The notes beneath the pieces are model-generated. The model made no database searches. It was not told where the DNA came from and worked only from the letters and a program-made list of their open reading frames with translations. Shown here piece after piece: positions 52,919 through 60,627 of a stretch of DNA of 64,000 nucleotides. A program made the translations under genes and the position numbers. The first letter of the stretch is position 1; each line of letters begins with the position of its first letter. Origin of the DNA: a virus; the IMG/VR virus record IMGVR_UViG_3300033182_000157, positions 1-64,000 of that record. One strand, written 5' to 3'.

Positions 52919-53459
52919 TGCTGAAGAACGTAAAAGAATATTTAGAGAACAGTTACAAAAAACACAACAACAAAAGTTTTATGTAGGTTTTGAGGATTCT
53001 GGGTTTATTACAAGCGTTGTATCCAATCCGGAACAATTAACTACAAAGGCTTGTGAAATTTCTAAAGAACTAGCAGAAGGATTTTTATCAGGTACGATAA
53101 ACAAAGACACTTATATTGCTCTTCCTATAGGCGATGGTTGGGAAATAGTTAAGAAAGAACAGCAAAAAAATGTTGCTGAAGTTTCTCGTAATTTTTATAG
53201 GGTAGAAGAAAAGCAAGATAAAGTACAATTAGTGATTAATGTACAGGATAGTACACTTACATTAGAAGTCGATAGTAGTGTAGATAAAAGTACACTAACG
53301 TCCTATGGACTATATGTTTGTGATAAAAACTGTTTTCACATGTTACATCAATCTATTGTATTAGACCCAGAAAGACGAGTATATCCTTTAACAAAAGTAG
53401 ATGATATTGACATATACGCAGGCGCCCACGCAGTAGGATTAGGCATAACTTATGTTTGA
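52911..53459 (+). CDS. Protein of unknown function in the accessory cluster
   Basis: 182 residues without a family I recognise. A charged helix (AEERKRIFREQLQKTQQQ) is followed by beta-rich sequence such as GFEDSGFITSVVSNPEQL, then LVINVQDSTLTLEVD and LDPERRVYPLTKVDDIDIYA. No catalytic motif or membrane segment is visible. It overlaps both neighbours by eight bases, so it is co-expressed with the glycosyltransferases and may be a partner or scaffold protein. Confidence 0.78.
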   Translation: MNSAEERKRIFREQLQKTQQQKFYVGFEDSGFITSVVSNPEQLTTKACEISKELAEGFLSGTINKDTYIALPIGDGWEIVKKEQQKNVAEVSRNFYRVEEKQDKVQLVINVQDSTLTLEVDSSVDKSTLTSYGLYVCDKNCFHMLHQSIVLDPERRVYPLTKVDDIDIYAGAHAVGLGITYV

Positions 53460-54780
53460 ACTAAAGTTTACTGATTACAATTTTTATTTTTTAGATCAAG
53501 GCAGTCCTAATGTCGAGGAAAACTACTACGATCTAATTAACAAAGTGCCTTGGGCAATTAGAACAAACGCATTACCTTCTAATGAAAAGTATTTTGTTAT
53601 AACAGACAATAGTAAGTTAGATGATAACTTTTTCAATTTTACAACTAAGTTTGAAGATACGGTAGAAAATTCTACAATAGTATGGCAAAATGTAAGTGCT
53701 ACTAATAGACTAACTTTTAATTCTAGCGGTTTACGTTGGGTAGGCGGCGATAGTTTTTCATTTGAAATACCTCAAGTAGGTGCGTATGTATTTCATAGTA
53801 GTTCTAACACACAAGCATACGATACAGCATACAACGAAGTAACAAACTTAATAAATGAACATAGTTTAAAAAACATTAGCAACAGCGATTACAAAAAAAT
53901 ATTAGTATGGTGTAATGTTGGTGCTGATGTAGATTACGGAGTTGAAAGTACTAAAGGTGCTAGACAAGCACTAGTTGACAACAACTTTGAAATAGATTTT
54001 GACGAGCCATATACTCCGTTACAAAGTGAATTCTTTAAAACAGTATACAAAACACCATATAGAATTGCTAATAAAATGATTAGAGAAAACGTTAATAGCA
54101 AATATGACATTGTGTTTATTTCTTATAACGAACCAAATGCGGAAGAAAATTGGCAGGCACTAAAAGCACGTTTTCCTAGAGCAAAAAGAGTACACGGTGT
54201 AAAAGGAATACACCAAGCACACATCGAAGCAGCCAAACAATGTTCTACAGAAATGTTTTGGGTAGTTGATGCAGATGCTAAAATTGACGAAGAGTTTAAA
54301 TTTAACTATCTTGTTCCTAAACATGAATTAGACTTTGTTCACGTATGGCGTTCAAAAAATCCTGTAAATGATTTAATTTACGGATACGGCGGAGTAAAAC
54401 TATTACCAACACAAAAAACAATCAATATGGATTTATCTAAACCTGATATGACAACGAGTATATCAGATAAATTTAAACCAATGGGAACAGTATCAAATAT
54501 TACAGCGTTTAATACAGATCCTTTTAATACTTGGAAATCAGCGTTTCGTGAATGCTGTAAATTAGCAAGTAAAAGTATTGACAGACAACACACTGAAGAA
54601 ACAGAAGAACGTTTAACACATTGGCAGTTTGAAGGTGCTAATAGAAGATACGGAGAGTATGCTCAAATGGGCGCAAAACAAGGACGTGATTACGGAGAAG
54701 CAAATAGCAAATCTCCAAAAGACTTACGTAAGATAAATGACTTTGATTGGCTAAAGGAACAGTTTAATGAAAATACGTGA
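53452..54780 (+). CDS. Tandem glycosyltransferase-like protein with degenerate first unit
   Basis: The 442 residues hold two copies of one domain. Unit 2 (about 222-435) has YNEPNAEENWQALKARFP, the DxD motif D273-A-D275 in FWVVDADAKID, VWRSKNPVNDLIYGYGGVKL and a C-terminal GAKQGRDY block. Unit 1 (about 14-175) repeats the order in shorter form: GSPNVEENYYDLINKVPWA, YFVITDNSKLDDNF where DxD has become T-D-N, VWQNVSATNRLTFNSSGLRW, then WCNVGADVDYGVESTKGARQ. The single-unit paralogue downstream has the same parts. Unit 2 is probably a GT-A type transferase; unit 1 is probably inactive. The stop overlaps the next gene by 14 bases. Confidence 0.8.
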   Translation: MFELKFTDYNFYFLDQGSPNVEENYYDLINKVPWAIRTNALPSNEKYFVITDNSKLDDNFFNFTTKFEDTVENSTIVWQNVSATNRLTFNSSGLRWVGGDSFSFEIPQVGAYVFHSSSNTQAYDTAYNEVTNLINEHSLKNISNSDYKKILVWCNVGADVDYGVESTKGARQALVDNNFEIDFDEPYTPLQSEFFKTVYKTPYRIANKMIRENVNSKYDIVFISYNEPNAEENWQALKARFPRAKRVHGVKGIHQAHIEAAKQCSTEMFWVVDADAKIDEEFKFNYLVPKHELDFVHVWRSKNPVNDLIYGYGGVKLLPTQKTINMDLSKPDMTTSISDKFKPMGTVSNITAFNTDPFNTWKSAFRECCKLASKSIDRQHTEETEERLTHWQFEGANRRYGEYAQMGAKQGRDYGEANSKSPKDLRKINDFDWLKEQFNENT

Positions 54781-55681
54781 TATTGATATTATATATCTAA
54801 GTTATGACGAGCCTAACGCTGATGAAAATTACGCCGACTTGCTTACAAAAGCACCGTGGGCCAAACGTGTACACGGAGTAGAAGGTAGCGATGCTGCTCA
54901 TAAAATGTGTGCTGAAATGTCAGAAACAGATCGCTTTATTACTGTTGACGGTGACAACAAAATTTATGCTGACTTTTTAGAGCAAGAGATAGATTTTAAT
55001 CAACACAAATACATAAGTGAAAGCGTGTTAAGTTGGTGCGGTTATAATGTAGTCAATGGACTGATGTATGGCAATGGCGGGTTAAAATGCTGGCCTAAAG
55101 ATGTTGTTTTAAATATGAAAACACACGAAGCAAGTGATCCAAACGATTTAGCAGCTCAAGTAGAATTCTGTTGGAACTTAGATTATGTACAAATGAGTAG
55201 TTGCTATTCAAAAGTATATAACAATGCCAGTCCTTGGCAAGCCTGGAGAGCAGGTTTTCGTGAAGGTGTTAAAATGAGTTTAGATCAAGGTAAGAGGTTT
55301 AATAGTCTTACATTTAGGGAAGAAGTATATTGGCAAAACTTACATAGGTTACTTATTTGGTGTAACGTAGGAAGCGATGTTGAAAACGGACTATGGGCAA
55401 TGTATGGCGCAAGACAAGGCGCATACATGACAAATCTTACAGACTGGGATTATGTAAATGTACGTGATTTCAAATACTTGAACAATCTCTGGAAAACTCA
55501 AGTAAGTAAAGAAGTAAATGAAGATAATTTAATGGACAAAATAAACGATGTAGGAAACGCTCTACAACGTGATTTACATATTGCTGTAACTTCAGTGTTT
55601 ACTCCAACACAAAGTAAACAGTTTAAGGAAAGTTATACTAATACAGATAGGACAGGACAAGGATTTATTGATGTTGAATAA
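54767..55681 (+). CDS. Single-unit glycosyltransferase-like protein, paralogue of the tandem one
   Basis: 304 residues beginning directly with the shared domain: LSYDEPNADENYADLLTKAP, RVHGVEGSDAAH, the DxD motif D61-G-D63 in FITVDGDNKIYADF, SWCGYNVVNGLMYGNGGLKC, and LLIWCNVGSDVENGLWAMYG followed by ARQGAYM near 197-221. It keeps the acidic motif that the first unit of its neighbour has lost. The C-terminal 80 residues are unique and helical. It overlaps the previous gene by 14 bases and the next by 11, so this is a run of coupled genes. Confidence 0.8.
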   Translation: MKIRDIDIIYLSYDEPNADENYADLLTKAPWAKRVHGVEGSDAAHKMCAEMSETDRFITVDGDNKIYADFLEQEIDFNQHKYISESVLSWCGYNVVNGLMYGNGGLKCWPKDVVLNMKTHEASDPNDLAAQVEFCWNLDYVQMSSCYSKVYNNASPWQAWRAGFREGVKMSLDQGKRFNSLTFREEVYWQNLHRLLIWCNVGSDVENGLWAMYGARQGAYMTNLTDWDYVNVRDFKYLNNLWKTQVSKEVNEDNLMDKINDVGNALQRDLHIAVTSVFTPTQSKQFKESYTNTDRTGQGFIDVE

Positions 55682-57053
55682 ACTTGTAAAACGTTTAGGT
55701 AGACGATTAAAAATTGTAAAAGATCCTATTGATCGTATGTCAGAAGTAAAAGCAATTACTGATCAAATATCTCCTACCTTTTGTTTAGCAAAATGGCATC
55801 ATACTACTATCTATTTACAAACTGGAGAAACACACAGTTGTTATCATCCAGCACCGCATACAATACCGTTAGAAGAAATAGAAACAAATCCAAGTGCGTT
55901 ACATAATACAAAAGAAAAGAAACAACAACGTTACCAAATGCTAAAAGGCGAAAAGCCTAGCGGTTGTCAGTATTGTTGGAACATTGAATGTATGGGCAAG
56001 GATTATATTAGTGACAGGCACGAACGTAATAGCGGAATCTATACAAAGCAACGACTACAAGAAATAGAAACAAACGATTGGAACTTTAATGTAAATCCTG
56101 AATACATTGAAATTTCGTTTGGCAATGAATGTAATTTACGTTGCGGATACTGTCACCCTAAAGCAAGTAGTAGTTACTATAAAGAAATAGAACATTATGG
56201 CCCTTATAAAACTAAAAATCATACACAACACATACGTAAATTAAACATTTATAAAAAGGAAGAAGAAAATCCTTATGTAGAAGCATGGTGGCGTTGGTGG
56301 CCTGAAGTAAGTAAAACTCTAAATATTTTGCGTATTACCGGAGGGGAGCCACTACTACAACAAAGTACTTGGCGTCTGCTTGACGATTTAGAAACTAACC
56401 CTTTACCTAATCTTGAACTAAACATTAATTCTAACTTAGCAGTAAAAAATGTACTAGTAAGACGCCTTGCTGATAAAGTAAATCATTTAGTTAAAAACGG
56501 AAAAATAAAACGTTTTAAACTTTTTACAAGTTTAGATACTTGGGGCAAACCTGCCGAATATATTAGAACAGGTTTAGACTTACAGGTGTGGGAACAAAAC
56601 TTTGATACGTGGATGACAAAAACAGATCAGCCTATAACATTTATGGTAACGTTTAATATACTTTCAGTTACTACATTTGATCAATTGTTAGCAAAATTTT
56701 TAGAATGGCGTAAAAAATATCAAACAGGAAAAAGACGTATTAGATTTGACACTCCGTATTTAAAAGAGCCTATTCAATATGATATGAATATACTTCCTAA
56801 AAGTTTTATGTCTTATATGGAACAACATTTACAGTTTATAAAAGACAATCAAGATGAAAATGACGTAAACAAATTTTCAAATCTTGAGTATGAAAAGTTC
56901 CGTCGTGTTGTAGATTATATGCGTACTACAGAATATAGTACAGAGCGTTTAGAAGAAGGGCGTAAAGATTTTGTTATATGGTTTACTGAACACGATAAAC
57001 GTAGAGGTACAAATTTTGCTGAAACGTTCCCAAAACTAAAAAACGTTTTTTGA
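55671..57053 (+). CDS. Radical SAM enzyme with N-terminal cysteine-rich (twitch-like) region
   Basis: The ATG at 55671 is preferred to the in-frame TTG at 55668. The radical SAM cluster motif is C154-NLR-C158-GY-C161, and ITGGEPLLQ near residue 221 is the typical SAM-binding GGEP. Before it lie Cys38, Cys57, Cys99, Cys102 and Cys107 (FCLAKWHH; HSCYHP; GCQYCWNIEC), enough for an auxiliary iron-sulfur cluster. This order, accessory cysteines first, is the reverse of usual SPASM/twitch enzymes, in which they are C-terminal. Phage proteins of this kind are annotated as twitch-domain radical SAM proteins. Substrate unknown. The 3' end overlaps the convergent gene by 18 bases. Confidence 0.86.
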   Translation: MLNKLVKRLGRRLKIVKDPIDRMSEVKAITDQISPTFCLAKWHHTTIYLQTGETHSCYHPAPHTIPLEEIETNPSALHNTKEKKQQRYQMLKGEKPSGCQYCWNIECMGKDYISDRHERNSGIYTKQRLQEIETNDWNFNVNPEYIEISFGNECNLRCGYCHPKASSSYYKEIEHYGPYKTKNHTQHIRKLNIYKKEEENPYVEAWWRWWPEVSKTLNILRITGGEPLLQQSTWRLLDDLETNPLPNLELNINSNLAVKNVLVRRLADKVNHLVKNGKIKRFKLFTSLDTWGKPAEYIRTGLDLQVWEQNFDTWMTKTDQPITFMVTFNILSVTTFDQLLAKFLEWRKKYQTGKRRIRFDTPYLKEPIQYDMNILPKSFMSYMEQHLQFIKDNQDENDVNKFSNLEYEKFRRVVDYMRTTEYSTERLEEGRKDFVIWFTEHDKRRGTNFAETFPKLKNVF

Positions 57054-58268
57054 TTGGTAATGTTCGTCTACTTGAAGGTTGCCATTAGTATATCTTATAG
57101 AGTTTTCAACAAGTAATAAAAACTCATCTACACTGTACTGATTGTAGTCTGCTCTTTTATAGTTATAATTTAAGACATCGACATTTCCTAAAGACCAATC
57201 TATTTGTTGTGTACGATTCATTTTAGAAAGCAGTTTACATACTCTTTTAAGTTCTTTTTCTAAAGCAGCCCATCGTTTTGCTGGATCTCTTATAAAATCA
57301 AATTCATAATCAAACCAGTCAGTATAAAGTTTATATCCTAATCTTGCTAGGTTATAGTTTTGCCCCATTTGCCCCCAAATAATTATAGGTACTTTTTGGG
57401 CAACAACTTTAAAAGTTTTTTCACTGTAGAACAGACTAGTTTCATTCCAGTCACTTTGCATTGTTTCGCAGGTTAGGTTAAACAATACTTGTTGATTTAG
57501 TTTTATACCTAAGTCGTTTGCCCAGTTAGTTTCAAAGTCTTCAGTGTCGACAATCATGGGAGTATTTTTTGACATAAACTTATCCATAGAGTCAGTATGA
57601 AAATAATTGCTACGATATTCACCGGGACGTACTTTGTCGTGACTAATTAATCCGTGTTTTGCTAATCCGCTATCGTGTAAACGCCAAACAGCATAACTCC
57701 TCCAAAAACGTTTACGTCTATTTAAGTTAAGAAAGTATTTTCCGTTATAATTTTCTAACAATGATATATGTCTTGGCTTAGATTTGCCAGCATCTATGTA
57801 CATTGCTTTTTGAAAACTGTCCCAATGCATCATTTCTATAACATTTATTTTATTTTTCTTTTCGGTTAAACCATGCCAATATACATCAAATATTCCTTTT
57901 TCTCGTAAATTTCCGCTAATAAAAAATATTCCAGCAGGGTCAATATTATGCTTTACCGCGCTATTATATAATGCTTGTGAAACAGCATGATGTGGAACAG
58001 CCCATCCTTCATGAGAACCGTCTAGTACAAATACACATTGTTTGTTGCGTAACAGATCTAAAAAGTTAGTCTTGATGCTACCTAAGATATCACTATCAAG
58101 ATATATTCCTTGTTTATATGAATACTGACACATCATTACACAGACCTTGTCAAATTCTCTATTCTTCATAAACGACAAGTGTTTACGATAATGATGAAAA
58201 CTACCAGGCGGGTCTATCATCTCTCTAACATAAGTTGTGTCATTTAGCCATTCAGAAAAATATATCAT
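57036..58268 (-). CDS. Conserved phage protein, possible glycosyltransferase of GT-B type
   Basis: It is the only minus-strand gene in the accessory cluster. The start is taken as the ATG at 58268; a TTG codon immediately before it is in frame. The 410-residue protein has VCVMMCQYSYKQG near 43, CVFVLDGSHEGWAVPHH near 78 and, near 294, the segment FYSEKTFKVVAQKVPIIIWG followed by LARLGYKLYTDWFDYEFDF. The pattern S-EKT-K-x-P-I-x-G-LG is common in the C-terminal half of exostosin- or fucosyltransferase-like proteins, but no full family match can be claimed. The gene converges with the radical SAM gene (18-base overlap) and diverges from the dehydrogenase gene. Confidence 0.75.
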   Translation of the reverse strand: MIYFSEWLNDTTYVREMIDPPGSFHHYRKHLSFMKNREFDKVCVMMCQYSYKQGIYLDSDILGSIKTNFLDLLRNKQCVFVLDGSHEGWAVPHHAVSQALYNSAVKHNIDPAGIFFISGNLREKGIFDVYWHGLTEKKNKINVIEMMHWDSFQKAMYIDAGKSKPRHISLLENYNGKYFLNLNRRKRFWRSYAVWRLHDSGLAKHGLISHDKVRPGEYRSNYFHTDSMDKFMSKNTPMIVDTEDFETNWANDLGIKLNQQVLFNLTCETMQSDWNETSLFYSEKTFKVVAQKVPIIIWGQMGQNYNLARLGYKLYTDWFDYEFDFIRDPAKRWAALEKELKRVCKLLSKMNRTQQIDWSLGNVDVLNYNYKRADYNQYSVDEFLLLVENSIRYTNGNLQVDEHYQSKNVF

Positions 58269-58269
58269 C

Positions 58270-58278
58270 AATAAATAC
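58270..58278 (+). promoter_or_regulatory. Late-type promoter element AATAAATAC before the UDP-sugar dehydrogenase
   Basis: AATAAATAC lies 36 bases before the ATG at 58314 and abuts the start codon of the divergent gene. It gives the dehydrogenase gene a late-type signal, while the genes on both sides of it in the cluster have host-type promoters upstream. Confidence 0.6.
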
Positions 58279-58313
58279 TCTTATAATAACAGCAATATTT
58301 AGTGGAGTAATTT

Positions 58314-59540
58314 ATGAAGATTGGATTTATTGGCGTAGGCAAACTAGGTATGCCTTGTGCGGAAGAAATTGTACACAAAGGACACACTGTTGATGGGTAC
58401 GATGTAGCAGAAGTACAAAGCGACTATGTAAACGTAGTAAATTCAATTGAAGAAGCAGTATCAAATAAGGAAATTGTGTTTATTGCTGTACCTACTCCGC
58501 ACGATCCATTATATGATGGCAATGCACCAACAGCACATTTACCTACAAAAGATTTCTCATACGATATTGTAAAAGAAGTTTTGTTTGAAGCAAACAAGCA
58601 TATGACTGAAGATCAGTTATTAGTTCTTATTTCAACAGTACTTCCAGGAACAACTCGTCAACAGTTTGTACAGTTAGTTACTAATACACGTTTTGTATAT
58701 AACCCTTACTTGATTGCTATGGGCAGTGTAGCATGGGACATGGTAAATCCAGAGATGGTAATGATTGGCACAGAAGATGGACGCGAAACAGGTGATGCTA
58801 AACAACTTGTTGAATTTTATAAAACTGTAATGGAAAACGATCCGCGTTATGTTGTTGGAACTTGGGACGAGTGCGAGTGTATTAAAGTATTTTATAACAC
58901 ATTTATTTCTACTAAAATTAGTTTAGTGAATATGATACAAGACGTAGCAGAAAAGCAAGGTAACATCAATGTTGATGTTGTTACTAAAGCACTTGCTGAA
59001 AGCACAATGCGTATTATGGGCAAGCAGTATATGACTGCTGGAATGGGCGATGGCGGTGCGTGTCATCCACGTGATAATATTGCTCTACGTTATATGGCAG
59101 AAGAACTTGATTTAGGATATGATTTGTTTGATGCTATTATGAATGCTCGTGAAATACAAGCAGAAAATTTAGCAAAAGAATTAGTAAAACACTCTAAAGA
59201 AAATAAGATGCCTATCTATATTCACGGTAAAGCATACAAACCAAAAGTATCGTACTTAGACGGTAGTTATAGTTTGTTAGTAGGACACTATTGCGAAGCA
59301 ATGGGATACCCTGTAAAATATATTGATCCTTATACTGGAGATGATTTTGAACCTAGCAAGCCGGGTGTATTTTTGTTAGCACATTCCGCAGAAGTAACGT
59401 ATGAATATACAGGTAAACAAAGTACAGACGAATTATATTGTGTTATACCAATGGGAAGTATTGTAATTGACCCTTGGCGTAAGTTTCAATCTCAAGCAAG
59501 TAAAGTAATACACTACGGAAATACCCGGAATAGAGCTTGA
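58314..59540 (+). CDS. UDP-glucose/GDP-mannose 6-dehydrogenase family
   Basis: Oxidises the C6 hydroxyl of a nucleotide sugar to a carboxylate with two NAD+, giving a uronic acid donor. Evidence: the NAD motif GVGKLG at residues 7-12 with D30 ending the second strand; VPTPHDP near 59; STVLPGTT near 107; the central-domain run ECECIKVFYNTFISTKIS near 186; and the catalytic cysteine C250 in GDGGACHPRDN. The length of 408 residues suits the family. The substrate (UDP-glucose, UDP-HexNAc or GDP-mannose) cannot be told. It probably supplies the neighbouring glycosyltransferases. A ribosome site GGAG is present. Confidence 0.92.
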   Translation: MKIGFIGVGKLGMPCAEEIVHKGHTVDGYDVAEVQSDYVNVVNSIEEAVSNKEIVFIAVPTPHDPLYDGNAPTAHLPTKDFSYDIVKEVLFEANKHMTEDQLLVLISTVLPGTTRQQFVQLVTNTRFVYNPYLIAMGSVAWDMVNPEMVMIGTEDGRETGDAKQLVEFYKTVMENDPRYVVGTWDECECIKVFYNTFISTKISLVNMIQDVAEKQGNINVDVVTKALAESTMRIMGKQYMTAGMGDGGACHPRDNIALRYMAEELDLGYDLFDAIMNAREIQAENLAKELVKHSKENKMPIYIHGKAYKPKVSYLDGSYSLLVGHYCEAMGYPVKYIDPYTGDDFEPSKPGVFLLAHSAEVTYEYTGKQSTDELYCVIPMGSIVIDPWRKFQSQASKVIHYGNTRNRA

Positions 59541-59565
59541 CATTTCTAATAAGAGATGTTACTAT
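59537..59565 (+). promoter_or_regulatory. Sigma-70 promoter with start point at the next ATG
   Basis: TTGACA (59537-59542), 17 bp, TACTAT (59560-59565). The -35 box overlaps the dehydrogenase stop codon. The start codon at 59572 begins six bases after the -10 box, just where transcription would start, so the message would have almost no leader. There is no ribosome site in front of that ATG. Confidence 0.75.
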
Positions 59566-59571
59566 GTATAG

Positions 59572-60627
59572 ATGCAAAATGTCAACGATATTAAAACAGT
59601 TCATATTGAGCTAACTGATAAATGCCAAGCACAATGTCCAATGTGTGCTAGAAACTATCACGGTGGCAAACCTCGTCCTTTTATTCGCAACGGCGATATT
59701 AGCATTGAACAATTTAAAGAATGGTTCCCTAAAGACTTCCTAGCACAACTATCTAATTTTTATAGTTGTGGCAATTACGGCGATCCTGCTTTTGCTAGAG
59801 ATTGTTTAGAAATCTATTCGTATGTACGAGAATGTAACCCGCATACAAGACTAGCAATACATACTAACGGTGGTATGCGAAATCCCGAATGGTGGACTAA
59901 ACTAGCACAACACAACATTGAAGTTGTGTTTGCTGTAGACGGATTCAAAGGTAAACACGAGTTATATCGTAAGAACACAAATTTTGATAAAGTTATTGAA
60001 AATCTAACAGCATTTATAAACGCAGGAGGCACTGCAAAAGTTGATAGTCTTGTTTTCGCACACAATGAACGCGATGTAGAAGAACTAGAACAATATCTAT
60101 TAGGGTTAGGTGTAGAAAGTGTAAATTTTGTTAGCACAACAAGATTTTATGAAATGACAGAATTTGAAGTACATGATAATAATGGAAATGTACAATATAA
60201 AATACATCCTGCTCAGACGCCTAAGTATAAACGAACACCAAACAACACGTTAAACGCATTAGTGGATAAAGAAGTACGAGATGCTGCTCTTGAAGCAGCA
60301 GAGATATCTCCTATATGCGAGAGCGAACAAGGTATATATGTTGATCCTTACGGAAATATATCACCGTGCTGTTGGATAGGTGGCGACTATTTAGAAGAAC
60401 CAGTTAAAGAAACACTGCCGATACATTATCTTAGAAACATAAGTGTAGAAAATACTCAACAAATAATGAACGAAATAGGTGTTCCTAAATGCCAAGATGG
60501 TGTACTTGGAACTAATACAGTCTTGTTTGAAGAACTTAACAAGTACTGGCAAGGTCCTGATAAATGTATGACTTGTGTGAAGGTATGCTCTAAAGCATTA
60601 TATAATAGTAGAACGAAAAATGACTGA
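59572..60627 (+). CDS. Radical SAM/SPASM enzyme
   Basis: The radical SAM motif is C18-QAQ-C22-PM-C25 in LTDKCQAQCPMCARN. The C-terminal part has the cysteines of a SPASM domain: C249, C266, C267 (ISPICESEQGIYVDPYGNIS, then PCCWIGGD), C307 and C332-MT-C335-VKV-C339. SPASM proteins usually modify peptides, as in ribosomally made peptide products and anaerobic sulfatase maturation, or act on sugars and small molecules. The length of 351 residues is normal. It carries its own promoter, its ATG has no ribosome site, and it overlaps the next gene by eight bases. Substrate unknown. Confidence 0.88.
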   Translation: MQNVNDIKTVHIELTDKCQAQCPMCARNYHGGKPRPFIRNGDISIEQFKEWFPKDFLAQLSNFYSCGNYGDPAFARDCLEIYSYVRECNPHTRLAIHTNGGMRNPEWWTKLAQHNIEVVFAVDGFKGKHELYRKNTNFDKVIENLTAFINAGGTAKVDSLVFAHNERDVEELEQYLLGLGVESVNFVSTTRFYEMTEFEVHDNNGNVQYKIHPAQTPKYKRTPNNTLNALVDKEVRDAALEAAEISPICESEQGIYVDPYGNISPCCWIGGDYLEEPVKETLPIHYLRNISVENTQQIMNEIGVPKCQDGVLGTNTVLFEELNKYWQGPDKCMTCVKVCSKALYNSRTKND

